Origin: Actinopolymorpha pittospori
GTDB lineage: Bacteria > Actinomycetota > Actinomycetes > Propionibacteriales > Actinopolymorphaceae
Length of the DNA: 64,000 nucleotides
Assembly (NCBI RefSeq): GCF_014873875.1
Contig: NZ_JADBEM010000001.1
Span: 6,138,001-6,202,000, forward strand
Direction of reading: 5' to 3'
Shown here: positions 1 through 7,755 of the stretch, piece after piece
How the letters are laid out: every line of letters starts with the position of its first letter
Position numbering within the stretch: position 1 is the first letter of the stretch
Made by a program: the position numbers and the translations under genes
Notes under the pieces: generated by a model
Databases searched by the model: none
What the model was told of the DNA's origin: nothing
What the model saw: the letters and a program-made list of their open reading frames with translations, nothing else

Positions 1-111
1 CTGTTCGATGCGGTGGCGGCGGGCGCCGACGAGCGCGAACTCCGAGGCGACGAAGAACCCCGAGGCGAGGAGGAGTCCGAGGGTCACCGCAAGTGCGGGT
101 TGCCAGCTCAT
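1..111 (-). CDS. CNNM/CorC-type membrane protein, N-terminal fragment (runs off left edge)
   Basis: Only the first 37 codons are inside the window. They encode MSWQPALAV followed by a hydrophobic helix and FFVASEFALVGARRHRI. This is the typical start of the DUF21 transmembrane domain of CorC/TlyC (CNNM) proteins, and it resembles the start of the adjacent gene (GYFVAQEFSYVSADRV). The ATG overlaps the stop codon of that gene by four bases (ATGA, 108-111), so the two are translationally coupled as a tandem pair. Family members are linked to Mg/Co homeostasis. The CBS and C-terminal domains lie outside the window. Confidence 0.8.
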   Translation of the reverse strand, partial: MSWQPALAVTLGLLLASGFFVASEFALVGARRHRIEQ

Positions 112-1460
112 GCGCGGGCCACCTCCGTCCTTGTCGCGGTCGCCGGCTGGGCAACGCGCAGCCGCACCTGGTCGGGCACGCGCCGGTCCACGGTCAGAAC
201 CTCGACCTCGATGGCTGGCGCACCTGACCCGGGTGTCGCGGGAACGACGAGGTGGTCACCGGGGCTGACCAGCCGCCCCGTCATGGCGACGATCATGCCG
301 GCCACGGTGTCGTAGTGCGGGCCGGCTGGTAGCTCGATGCCGGTCCGTTCGGTGATCTCGTCCGTACGGCGTGCGGCGTCGACGTGCCACCAGTCACCGG
401 CCTGGGTGGCGAAGGCGGCATGCGTGTCGTTCTCGTCAGCGATGTCACCGACGAGTTCCTCGGCCGCGTCTTCGAGGGTGACGATTCCGGCGAGGCCGCC
501 GTACTCGTCGACCACGCAGGCGAACTCCTCGTCCTGTTCCCGCATCTGGGCGAGCAGTCTGGGCAGGCCGACGGTGGACGGCACGAACAACGCGGGTCGT
601 GCGATCGACCCGACGCGAGTGGTGCCGAACGCCTCCGCGGGCAGGGCCATGAGCTCACGAACGCCGGCGACGCCCAGAACGTCGTCGGTGTCCGAACCGA
701 GGACCGGGTGGTGGGAGTGGCCGCTCGCGGCGATCAGTTCGAGAAGCCGTGCGGCGGAGTCGTCGGCGCGGACGCTGACGACGCCTGGCCGGGGAACCAT
801 GGCCTGGGCCGCGGTGCGATCGGAGAACAGCAGGGCCCGTTCCAGCATGGCCGACAGGTCGGTTGAGAGCGACCCGTGCTCCTCGGACTCGCCGATGATG
901 TGACCGAGTTCCTCGAGGGTGGCGCCGTGGTGGAGTTCCTCGACGGGTTCGATGCCGACCCTGCGCAGCACCCAGTTCGACGAACTGTCGAACACCCTCA
1001 CCACCGGCCCGGCGATCGCGAGGTAGACGTGCGTGGAGGGAGCCAGTGCCTTGGCGAGCTGTTCGGACCTCGCCAGGGCGAGGTTCTTGGGGAACAGCTC
1101 ACCCAGGACCATCTGGATGACGGTGGCCAGCGCGAAGCCGATCACGACGGACAGCGCGGACACCGCGGTGTCACCAAGACCCATCGCACCCAGCAGCGGG
1201 CGGAAGGCCTGCACCAGTGCGGGCTGGGCGATGAAGCCCACCAGCAGACCGGTGACGGTGATGCCGACCTGCGCGGCGGACAGCATGAAGGAGAGTCGTT
1301 CCATGACTCGGATGGCCGAAGCGGCGTTCTTGTCCCCGGCGGCGGCCTGGCGGGACAGTTCGACGCGGTCGGCGGAGACGTAGGAGAACTCCTGGGCCAC
1401 GAAGTAGCCCGTACCGAAAGTCAGGACGAAGACGGCGACGATTCCCAGCGCGACGCTCAT
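108..1460 (-). CDS. CNNM/CorC (hemolysin-type) CBS-domain membrane protein
   Basis: 450 aa. Residues about 1-190 form the DUF21 membrane domain with several hydrophobic helices and the family motif GELFPKNLAL near residue 125. Two CBS repeats follow (about 200-330; MVPRPGVVSVRADD and DEYGGLAGIVTLED), then a CorC_HlyC domain that begins near the GDWWHVDA segment. Proteins of this type sit in the cytoplasmic membrane and are implicated in divalent-cation efflux or homeostasis; the older name hemolysin is misleading. The start was put at MSVALG rather than five codons upstream because the helix begins there; no strong ribosome site supports either choice. It is coupled to the next CNNM gene by an ATGA overlap. 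Confidence 0.88.
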   Translation of the reverse strand: MSVALGIVAVFVLTFGTGYFVAQEFSYVSADRVELSRQAAAGDKNAASAIRVMERLSFMLSAAQVGITVTGLLVGFIAQPALVQAFRPLLGAMGLGDTAVSALSVVIGFALATVIQMVLGELFPKNLALARSEQLAKALAPSTHVYLAIAGPVVRVFDSSSNWVLRRVGIEPVEELHHGATLEELGHIIGESEEHGSLSTDLSAMLERALLFSDRTAAQAMVPRPGVVSVRADDSAARLLELIAASGHSHHPVLGSDTDDVLGVAGVRELMALPAEAFGTTRVGSIARPALFVPSTVGLPRLLAQMREQDEEFACVVDEYGGLAGIVTLEDAAEELVGDIADENDTHAAFATQAGDWWHVDAARRTDEITERTGIELPAGPHYDTVAGMIVAMTGRLVSPGDHLVVPATPGSGAPAIEVEVLTVDRRVPDQVRLRVAQPATATRTEVARA

Positions 1461-1653
1461 CGGACACCACCCCACCGCGCGCTGGACAGATCGTGGGATG
1501 GGCTGGATCTATGACTTGATGGGTCCGTCGACACGGGCGGACACCACTCCTCTCGGCATTCGGGTTCATCAGGATAGCCGTCGACATGTGGACCCGACCA
1601 AGGGCGGCTCGACCCTGCGGGTCCGGGCCGGAACGCTCAGCTACCGAGCGATG

Positions 1654-2169
1654 TCAGCGATGGTTGGGTGTGGGGCTCGCGGGTGCGGCGGCGATCCCGC
1701 CGGAGACGTTGAACACCCCGGCCATGCCCTCGCGCCAGTGGGCCTGGCTGTAGAAGGACAGATTGCCGGACTTCGGGAGCGTCAGGGGGATGGGCCAACG
1801 CTGTCCGGGCGGGACCTGCAGCTTGATGTAGCGCCCGTCGACGGCGAACATGTGCGGCTCTTTGGCCTTGTTCTCGATCTGCAGGGTGATCTTCTGACCA
1901 GGACTCCCTTTGATCACCGTCGGAACGAAGTAGCCGTCCTCGATCACCACGGTGACGAGACGGTCCCCGACGATGTTCCTGGATCCGTGGTAGTTGGCCG
2001 TGATGCCGGCGACTTTGACCCTGCTCCCGATCGCTGGGCCCTGCTTACGTGGTTCGGCGGTCGGAGTACGAGATGTCTGGGCGGGTTGCGGCGCGGACTG
2101 CGCGCTGCAGGCGGTTGTCACGAGCGCGGCGGTGGCGACCAGCGCGCCGACGATCAGCTTTACCCGCAT
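1654..2169 (-). CDS. Cupredoxin-like lipoprotein lacking the type 1 copper Cys ligand
   Basis: 171 aa. The N-terminus has a lipoprotein signal (MRVKLIVGALVATAALVTTAC, lipobox TTAC), so it is probably membrane-anchored outside the cell. After a Pro/Thr-rich linker, residues about 60-160 form a cupredoxin-like beta domain with EDGYFVPTVIKGSPGQKITL, the first His in KEPHMF, and a C-terminal ligand loop SFYSQAHWREGM. In blue copper proteins that loop carries C-x2-H-x4-M. Here the Cys position is Ser (codon AGC), while His and Met keep their spacing. It may therefore bind copper differently, bind another metal, or have lost metal binding. It lies downstream of the NmtR-like gene on the same strand, which hints at metal-related function. 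Confidence 0.75.
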   Translation of the reverse strand: MRVKLIVGALVATAALVTTACSAQSAPQPAQTSRTPTAEPRKQGPAIGSRVKVAGITANYHGSRNIVGDRLVTVVIEDGYFVPTVIKGSPGQKITLQIENKAKEPHMFAVDGRYIKLQVPPGQRWPIPLTLPKSGNLSFYSQAHWREGMAGVFNVSGGIAAAPASPTPNHR

Positions 2170-2317
2170 GTCACAACCCCCAAGGGAAACCGTGCTGGGT
2201 TCCCCATTGCGATGTGCGGAGACGTTCGACCCCGGATACGAATCTAGACGAGCACAGCGGCCCGCACCGGCGCGTGCGATATGCGTCCGACGGAACGCCC
2301 GAAAAGGGAGGGTTGCT

Positions 2318-2722
2318 TCAGCGGGCGGCAGGCACGGCCTCGTCGCCGGCGGCGGCTTCGTCTCCGACCGGTGCGTCGGTGAGACCCAACCGCAGGTGCT
2401 CGACGTGGTAAAGCGCCTGGTCCAGTAGCTCGGCGACGTGGTTGTCGTACAGCGCGTAGACCACCGACCGTCCCGTGCGGGTGCCCGTCACCAGACCGAG
2501 GTTGCGCAGCAGGCGCAACTGGTGGGAGCAGGCGGACTGCTCCATGCCCACCTCGGCGGCCAGTTCGGTCGCGGGAAGCGGGCCTTCGCGCAGTCGCGCG
2601 AGGATCAGCAGCCTGGACGGGGTCGCCAGCGCCTGCAGTGTCGTGGCGACCTTCGCGGCGCCGGCCGGGTCCAGGCGTGTGCGCGAAACGGCGCTCTCGC
2701 CTGGCGTGGCTCCATGACCCAT
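2318..2722 (-). CDS. nmtR: NmtR-like ArsR/SmtB-family nickel/cobalt sensor
   Basis: 134 aa winged-helix repressor. HTH around residues 40-85 (TELAAEVGMEQSACSHQLRL). The C-terminal helix has D-x-H-x10-H-x2-H (YDNHVAELLDQALYHVEH), the same spacing as the Asp91/His93/His104/His107 metal site known for Mycobacterium tuberculosis NmtR. The start was set at MGHG because NmtR also begins MGHG and uses that N-terminal Gly-His in metal coordination; an in-frame start ten codons upstream is less likely. The gene is divergent from a P1B4 ATPase, matching the known NmtR-CtpJ (NmtA) arrangement. Expected role: repress the ATPase until Ni(II)/Co(II) accumulates. Confidence 0.88.
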   Translation of the reverse strand: MGHGATPGESAVSRTRLDPAGAAKVATTLQALATPSRLLILARLREGPLPATELAAEVGMEQSACSHQLRLLRNLGLVTGTRTGRSVVYALYDNHVAELLDQALYHVEHLRLGLTDAPVGDEAAAGDEAVPAAR

Positions 2723-2741
2723 GCCGACATCATACGCCGCC

Positions 2742-2768
2742 CATGAACGCATGAATCATTGTTCATTC
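2742..2768. promoter_or_regulatory. Probable NmtR operator between divergent genes
   Basis: An AT-rich inverted repeat, ATGAA-tcattg-TTCAT at 2751-2766, with a further ATGAA upstream at 2743-2747 and an extra TTCAT half-site downstream, stands out in GC-rich DNA. It sits between the NmtR-like start (2722) and the ATPase. TGAA...TTCA half-sites are usual for SmtB/ArsR operators. Binding by NmtR is inferred. Confidence 0.6.
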
Positions 2769-2824
2769 ATTCCTGTATGGTGGGGAGGTCAGCGTCCCCT
2801 TCCCGCCGTGAGGTCTCCGCCACG

Positions 2825-4819
2825 ATGTGGTCCACTCTCGTCCGCTCGACCCCGCCCACTGGCGCCACCCGCGACGCGTCAGCACCTGTGCGCCGGACCC
2901 GGATCCTCGCCGTGCCCGAGGCTCGCTGGGCCGCGGTCGCGCTGGCGCTCTTCCTCGTCGCGCTGCCGCTGAACCTGACCGGGGCTCCGGCGTGGTCCTG
3001 GGCGCCGCTGTTCGCCGCCGTCTACGTGACCGGCGGTTGGGAGCCGGGCTGGGCAGGCTTGCGGGCGCTGCGGGAGAAGCAACTGGACGTGGACCTGCTG
3101 ATGGTGGTCGCCGCGCTCGGGGCGGCGGCGATCGGGCAGGTCCTGGACGGCGCCCTGCTGATCGTCATCTTCGCCACCTCCGGGGCGCTGGAGGCCATCG
3201 CCACAGCCCGGACGGCCGACTCCGTTCGCGGCCTGCTCGATCTGGCCCCGACCAGCGCCACTCGCCTGACCGACGACGGCGCCGAGGAAAGCGTCCCGAC
3301 CGACCGGTTGCGGGTGGGGGACATGATCCTCGTGCGGCCAGGGGAGCGGATCGGCGCCGATGGTCGGGTTCGTGGCGGCGCGAGTGAGGTCGACCAGGCC
3401 ACCATCACCGGCGAGCCGCTGCCAGTGGCCAAGGAGGCCGGGGACGAGGTGTTCGCCGGGACCCTGAACGGCGCCGGTGCGCTGCGGGTGAGGGTCGAGC
3501 GCGACCCGTCGGACTCGGTGATCGCACGGATCGTCGCCATGGTCGAGGAAGCCTCCCAGACCAAGGCGCCGACCCAGTTGTTCATCGAGAAGGTCGAGCA
3601 GCGCTACAGCCTCGGCATGGTTGCGGCCACCGTGGCGCTGTTCGCGCTGCCGCTGCTCTTCGGCGCCGCGCTGCAGCCCACCCTGCTGCGGGCGATGACG
3701 TTCATGATCGTCGCCTCACCGTGCGCCGTGGTGCTCGCCACCATGCCGCCGTTGCTGTCCGCGATCGCCAACGCCGGCCGCCACGGCGTACTGGTGAAGT
3801 CGGCCGTGGTCATGGAACGCCTCGGGCAGGTCGACGCCGTCGCGCTGGACAAGACAGGCACCCTCACCGAGGGCACGCCACGGGTCACCGACATCAGGCC
3901 GCTCCCCGCCACGGGACTGGACGAGGACGCGCTGCTGCGGCTGGCGGCCGCGGCCGAGCATCCCAGCGAGCACCCGCTCGCCCGCGCCATCGTGGCGGCC
4001 GCGCGGTCCCGCGGCCTGGACATCCCGTTGGTGGAGGACTTCGGCTCCGCGCCCGGTACCGGAGTCACCGCGACCGTCGACGGCAAGGTCGTCGCGGTCG
4101 GCAGTCCCGCCCGGCTGCTGAAGGGGCGCGCCGAGCATCCCGCCGCGGTGGTGGCTGCGCACCTGGAGGGCGAGGGTCGCACCGCGGTGGTGGTCGAGGT
4201 GGAGGCCACGCCGGTCGGCGTTCTCGGTGTCGCCGATCGGCTCCGTGCGGAGGCGGCCGCCACGGTCGCCGCCCTGACCACCCTCACCGGCACGTTGCCA
4301 GTGCTCCTCACCGGGGACAACCCGCGCGCCGCCGCCCGGCTGGCCGAGGAGGTGGGTGTCACCGACGTGCGCGCCGGTCTGCTGCCCCAGGACAAGGTCG
4401 CCGCTGTACGGGAACTCGAGTCCGCCGGTCGCAAGGTGCTGGTGGTCGGTGACGGCGTCAACGACGCACCCGCGCTGGCCGCTGCCCACACCGGCATCGC
4501 CATGGGCCGAGCCGGATCCGACCTCGCCCTGGAGACCGCCGACGCCGTGGTCGTGCGCGACGAACTCGCCACCATCCCCGCCGTGGTCGCGCTGTCCCGC
4601 CGGGCCCGCCGTCTGGTGGTGCAGAACCTCGTCATCGCCGCGGTGTTCATCACCGGCCTGGTGATCTGGGACCTGGCCGGCACGCTGCCGCTCCCGCTGG
4701 GCGTCGCCGGTCACGAGGGCTCCACCGTCATCGTCGGCCTCAACGGTCTTCGTCTGCTGGCCGACGGCGCGTGGCGCCGTGCCGGCCGGGCTCAGGAGGT
4801 CCGTACCGCGCGGACATAG
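2825..4819 (+). CDS. P1B4-type heavy-metal-exporting ATPase (CtpJ/CtpD-like)
   Basis: 664 aa membrane ATPase. Motifs in order: A-domain TITGEPLPV; membrane metal-site SPC (VASPCAVV); phosphorylation loop DKTGTLTEG; nucleotide-domain HP motif (EHPLARAI); hinge GDGVNDAPAL; and HEGST in the last helices. SPC plus HEG(S/T) and the lack of an N-terminal Cys-rich metal-binding domain define the P1B4 subgroup, which exports Co, Ni, Zn or Fe. Divergence from the NmtR-like repressor supports Ni/Co detoxification. The start is uncertain: ATG 2825 (MWSTLVRS, preceded by GAGG) was chosen; 2777 is possible, and an open frame reaching 2759 overlaps the operator. The 3' end overlaps the convergent methyltransferase by 28 bp. 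Confidence 0.9.
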   Translation: MWSTLVRSTPPTGATRDASAPVRRTRILAVPEARWAAVALALFLVALPLNLTGAPAWSWAPLFAAVYVTGGWEPGWAGLRALREKQLDVDLLMVVAALGAAAIGQVLDGALLIVIFATSGALEAIATARTADSVRGLLDLAPTSATRLTDDGAEESVPTDRLRVGDMILVRPGERIGADGRVRGGASEVDQATITGEPLPVAKEAGDEVFAGTLNGAGALRVRVERDPSDSVIARIVAMVEEASQTKAPTQLFIEKVEQRYSLGMVAATVALFALPLLFGAALQPTLLRAMTFMIVASPCAVVLATMPPLLSAIANAGRHGVLVKSAVVMERLGQVDAVALDKTGTLTEGTPRVTDIRPLPATGLDEDALLRLAAAAEHPSEHPLARAIVAAARSRGLDIPLVEDFGSAPGTGVTATVDGKVVAVGSPARLLKGRAEHPAAVVAAHLEGEGRTAVVVEVEATPVGVLGVADRLRAEAAATVAALTTLTGTLPVLLTGDNPRAAARLAEEVGVTDVRAGLLPQDKVAAVRELESAGRKVLVVGDGVNDAPALAAAHTGIAMGRAGSDLALETADAVVVRDELATIPAVVALSRRARRLVVQNLVIAAVFITGLVIWDLAGTLPLPLGVAGHEGSTVIVGLNGLRLLADGAWRRAGRAQEVRTART

Positions 4820-5439
4820 CCGTACGACGGGTGGTCCCTGGACAGGCCGCGGAGGCGGAACGGCATCTGGCCGGACTCGATCTGGGCGAACCCGGCGGCT
4901 TTCAGGAGTGGGGGGAGGTCCTGAACGCCGGTCGTCGGCCCGCTTACCGAGCCGGGCTCAACGGGGTGGTCCGGCCGGGTGAAGTCGACCAGAACCACGC
5001 GCCCGCCCGGTTTGAGCACACGGCCGACCTCGGCGAGCCCGCGCGGGAGGAGGTCGTGGGGGACATGGTGGGTCATGAAGGTGCCGAACGCGGCGTCGAA
5101 GGAGTGGTCGGCCAGCGCGAGCGCCTCGATTCCGGCGAGCTGAAACTCGATCGGCAGGCTCCGCCGGGCAGCCTTGCGTCGTGCACCGGCGAGCAGGTGC
5201 GCCGACGGGTCGACGCCGACCGCGCGACCCGCCTCGCCGATCCGACGTTTCGCGGCGATGGCCAGCGTCCCGGTGCCGCATCCGACGTCCAGGATCGCCT
5301 CACCGGGGCGCGGTTCGGCGAGGTCGAGGACCATGGAACGGAAGGTCTGCTCCCGGCCGCGCATGATGAACCAGCGCGCGATCAGGTCGTAGAGGACCGG
5401 GGGCGCCATGATCGGGCCATGCAGGTGCTGTCGTGCCAT
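4792..5439 (-). CDS. Class I SAM-dependent methyltransferase
   Basis: 215 aa. SAM-binding motif I is LDVGCGTGT (about residues 50-58), followed by the acidic motif AVGVDPS and post-motif LKPGGRVVLVDF, as in UbiE/COQ5-like Rossmann methyltransferases. The substrate cannot be inferred. ATG at 5439 has an AAGGAAGG ribosome site. It is divergent from the TetR gene at 5580, with two tandem palindromes between them, so it is probably that regulator's target. The 3' end overlaps the convergent P1B ATPase by 28 bp. A second methyltransferase/TetR pair with the same operator core lies at 30.3-31.8 kb. Confidence 0.87.
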   Translation of the reverse strand: MARQHLHGPIMAPPVLYDLIARWFIMRGREQTFRSMVLDLAEPRPGEAILDVGCGTGTLAIAAKRRIGEAGRAVGVDPSAHLLAGARRKAARRSLPIEFQLAGIEALALADHSFDAAFGTFMTHHVPHDLLPRGLAEVGRVLKPGGRVVLVDFTRPDHPVEPGSVSGPTTGVQDLPPLLKAAGFAQIESGQMPFRLRGLSRDHPSYGYVRAVRTS

Positions 5440-5509
5440 GGGACGCGCCTTCCTTGACTCGTTGCCGGCGACTTGTCAGGGCGAGGATCTGAACCGGGCA
5501 GTGCTAGTT

Positions 5510-5548
5510 TATGGGCGGTCGCCCATACTGTATGGGCAATCGCCCATA
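5510..5548. promoter_or_regulatory. Double palindromic operator (TGGGC-N4-GCCCA x2)
   Basis: Two perfect-arm 18-bp palindromes, TATGGGCGGTCGCCCATA (5510-5527) and TATGGGCAATCGCCCATA (5531-5548), have centres 21 bp apart. They lie between the methyltransferase and TetR starts. The two-turn spacing suggests two dimers bound on one DNA face. The same TGGGC-N4-GCCCA core occurs twice at 30939-30972 beside a related TetR. Confidence 0.8.
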
Positions 5549-5579
5549 CTGACAACGGGTCGCGCGGCAAGGAGATGGG

Positions 5580-6170
5580 ATGTCGCCACGAGGCGTGCCG
5601 GTGGTCGGACTGCACGAGCGGCTCTTCACGGCGGCGGAGCAGTTGCTCGTTCGTAAGGGGCCGGGCGCGCTCGACAGCAGGAGCATCACCTCCGAGGCCG
5701 GCTGCGCCAAGGGGGTCCTCCACAACCACTTCGGCAATCTCGACGCGTTCCTGACGGCGTTCGCGGCCGACCGGTTGCGCCACGTCCTGGATACGGCGGC
5801 GCGGCTACCGGGGCGGGCGGGCGAGGGCGACGTGACCGAGAATCTGGCGACGACCGCGGTCGAGGCCTTCGGTTCGAGCTCGATGGCGATCGTCGGTCTG
5901 CTGACCGCCCGCCCCCAGCTCCAACCGCTGGTGCAGGACGCGCTCGGCGTGTGTGCCAACCTCCAGGGCCTGGAAACCGCCTTCGCGGCGTACTTCGCGG
6001 CGGAGGCGGAGTTGGGTCGGATCACGCCGCACGCCGAGCCCGAGTTCCTGGCGCTGATGTTCGTCGGCACGCTGCACCACCTCGTGGCCAGCGGTCGATC
6101 CGGCGTGGGTGACCTTGGCGAGCGGGTGAAGAAGATCGCGACCGTTCTGGTCGGCGTCGACCAGGCCTGA
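5580..6170 (+). CDS. TetR-family regulator (paralogue of the one at 30298)
   Basis: 196 aa. The N-terminal TetR HTH (about residues 10-56) ends in EAGCAKGVLHNHFGNLDAFL, and the rest is a helical ligand-binding domain. The recognition helix and following residues closely match those of the TetR gene at 30298-30894 (DCAKGVLHRHFDDFDAFL), and later segments align too (AAEAELGRI versus AAERDLGRV). The start ATG is preceded by AAGGAG. It is divergent from a methyltransferase gene and faces two palindromes at 5510-5548, so autoregulation and control of the methyltransferase are likely. The effector is unknown. Confidence 0.9.
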   Translation: MSPRGVPVVGLHERLFTAAEQLLVRKGPGALDSRSITSEAGCAKGVLHNHFGNLDAFLTAFAADRLRHVLDTAARLPGRAGEGDVTENLATTAVEAFGSSSMAIVGLLTARPQLQPLVQDALGVCANLQGLETAFAAYFAAEAELGRITPHAEPEFLALMFVGTLHHLVASGRSGVGDLGERVKKIATVLVGVDQA

Positions 6171-6191
6171 CCGGCGGGCTCGGCGCGACGA

Positions 6192-6208
6192 AGTTCGCGC
6201 CACGAACT
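6192..6208. promoter_or_regulatory. MarR operator, copy 1
   Basis: The 17-bp palindrome AGTTCGCGCCACGAACT lies 30 bp before the MarR GTG. It matches the two copies at 6743-6759 and 6764-6780, so it is probably the autoregulatory site. Confidence 0.75.
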
Positions 6209-6237
6209 ATCGTGCATCCGGGTGTTACTCTCGCCGC

Positions 6238-6717
6238 GTGGCTAAGGACAGTGGCCAGATCGGGGTCGTGACCGCGCTGGTACGAACCTCGTTCCTGGTG
6301 AATGCCGTGTATGCCGAGTCGGGCCGGGAGTACGGGCTCACACCGCAGCAGGGACAGTTGCTCTGCGTACTGATGGCCCAGCCCTACGGCATGGGCGAAC
6401 TGAGCGCGATGCTGGGACTGGCCAAGTCGAGTCTGACCGGCCTGGTCGACCGCACCGAGCGTAACGGCCTGGTTCGACGCGAACCCGACCCGCAGGACAC
6501 GCGCGCGGTGCGGGTCGCGCTCACCCCGCGCGGCGGCAGGCTGGCGGAGGAGTTCTACGCCGAGACCTGCCGGCGAATCGACATGCTTCCGCTGGGGCTC
6601 ACCTCCGCGGAGCGCGCCACGCTGGCCACGCTGCTCGGCCGCATCGTGGTGGACAACGAGGTGCCCATGGTCTTCATGGAGTCGGACGAAGGAAAGTCTG
6701 CCGCTCGCAAACGCTGA
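6238..6717 (+). CDS. MarR-family transcriptional regulator
   Basis: 159 aa. Winged HTH in residues about 35-100: GLTPQQGQLLCVL, MGELSAMLGLAKSSLTGLVDR (recognition helix) and the wing RREPDPQDTRAVRVALT, which includes the conserved D-x-R. The start is GTG 6238; no ribosome site precedes it, so the message may be leaderless. The gene has a 17-bp palindrome upstream and two more downstream, before the LLM oxidoreductase. It is therefore expected to repress itself and that enzyme, with a small aromatic or electrophilic inducer typical of the family. The inducer is not known. Confidence 0.9.
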   Translation: MAKDSGQIGVVTALVRTSFLVNAVYAESGREYGLTPQQGQLLCVLMAQPYGMGELSAMLGLAKSSLTGLVDRTERNGLVRREPDPQDTRAVRVALTPRGGRLAEEFYAETCRRIDMLPLGLTSAERATLATLLGRIVVDNEVPMVFMESDEGKSAARKR

Positions 6718-6742
6718 ACGAGAACCTGAGGGCGGGATAGAC

Positions 6743-6780
6743 AGTTCGTGCCGCGAACTATATAGTTCGTGGCACGAACT
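6743..6780. promoter_or_regulatory. Paired MarR operators, copies 2 and 3
   Basis: AGTTCGTGCCGCGAACT (6743-6759) and AGTTCGTGGCACGAACT (6764-6780) are two near-identical 17-bp palindromes, 21 bp apart, directly upstream of the LLM oxidoreductase. Together with copy 1 they define a small MarR regulon. Confidence 0.8.
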
Positions 6781-6807
6781 GTAATTCTTTTGTCCGTAGG
6801 AGGAGCG

Positions 6808-7728
6808 ATGTCTCTACAGGATGTGGTCTTCGGATTCGGTGCGCACAGCGGCGTCGACGACGGTCCGGAGCTGTTGCGCATGACCCAGCAGGCCGACCGG
6901 GACGGGCTCGACCTGTTCTCGCTGTCGGACCATCCCTACATCGGTGAGCGCCTCGACGCCTACGCCACCGTCGGATTCGTCCTCGGACGTACGCAGCGCC
7001 TCGCGGGCTTCGCCAACGTGACCAACGTGCCGACCCGCCCCGCTCCCATGCTGGCCCGGGCGGTGACCTCGCTGGCGGCGCTCTCCGACGGCCGCGTCGT
7101 GCTCGGTATGGGCGCCGGCGGGCTGTGGGATCGAATCTCCGACATGGGAGTCCCGCGGCTCTCACCGGGGGAGGCCGTGGACGCCTTCGAGGAGGCGATC
7201 GTCCTGGTCAAGAGGCTGTCGGGTGGCGGTTCGCCGGTCACCTACCAGGGCCGCCACTACCAGGTGAAGGACCTCGAGCCGGCTCCTGTCGACGCGCCCC
7301 CGGTGTGGACCGGATCGGTCGGCCCGAAGTCCCTGGCCGCCACCGGCCGAGTAGCGGACGGCTGGATCCCCGGTCACGCCGCGGACTGGCTCAGTGAGCG
7401 GTACCGGCGGTCGCGTCCGATCATCGACGAAGCCGCCGCGGCCGTCGGCCGCGATCCGCGGGCGGTCCGCACGATCTTCAACTTCCCCGGACGCATCACC
7501 GACCGGCCACTGGCCGCCACGCGTGACGACGCCGGCCGCTGGATCGGTGGTTCTGTCGACCAGTGGATCGAGGAGCTGACCAGTGCCGTGCTCGAGCACG
7601 AGGCGTCGGGTTTCATGCTCTTCTCGCCCGAGGGCGGCACGCCCGACGCGGTCTCCCTGGGGCGCTGGGCCAACGAGATCGTGCCGGCCGTACGTGAGTC
7701 GATGTTGAGTAGCAGTACTCATCACTGA
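6808..7728 (+). CDS. LLM-class flavin (FMN/F420)-dependent oxidoreductase
   Basis: 306 aa, luciferase-like monooxygenase TIM barrel. Family features: SLSDHPYIGERLDAYATVGF near the N-terminus, the loop GRVVLGMGAGGLWDRI, and the C-terminal-half AATGRVADGWIPGHA. Such actinobacterial enzymes use FMNH2 or F420; which one cannot be told from sequence alone. ATG 6808 has a good GGAGGAG ribosome site, so the upstream in-frame ATG inside the MarR palindrome (6769) is rejected as the start. Tight operator control by the adjacent MarR suggests an inducible detoxification or catabolic oxidation. Confidence 0.88.
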   Translation: MSLQDVVFGFGAHSGVDDGPELLRMTQQADRDGLDLFSLSDHPYIGERLDAYATVGFVLGRTQRLAGFANVTNVPTRPAPMLARAVTSLAALSDGRVVLGMGAGGLWDRISDMGVPRLSPGEAVDAFEEAIVLVKRLSGGGSPVTYQGRHYQVKDLEPAPVDAPPVWTGSVGPKSLAATGRVADGWIPGHAADWLSERYRRSRPIIDEAAAAVGRDPRAVRTIFNFPGRITDRPLAATRDDAGRWIGGSVDQWIEELTSAVLEHEASGFMLFSPEGGTPDAVSLGRWANEIVPAVRESMLSSSTHH

Positions 7729-7755
7729 CAGCACCGCGCCACCTAAAATCGGTGC

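Noticed and set aside
6769..6807. Earlier start (6769) for the LLM oxidoreductase
   Set aside because: It lies inside the MarR palindrome and the extra 13 residues do not match the family; the ATG at 6808 has a strong ribosome site.
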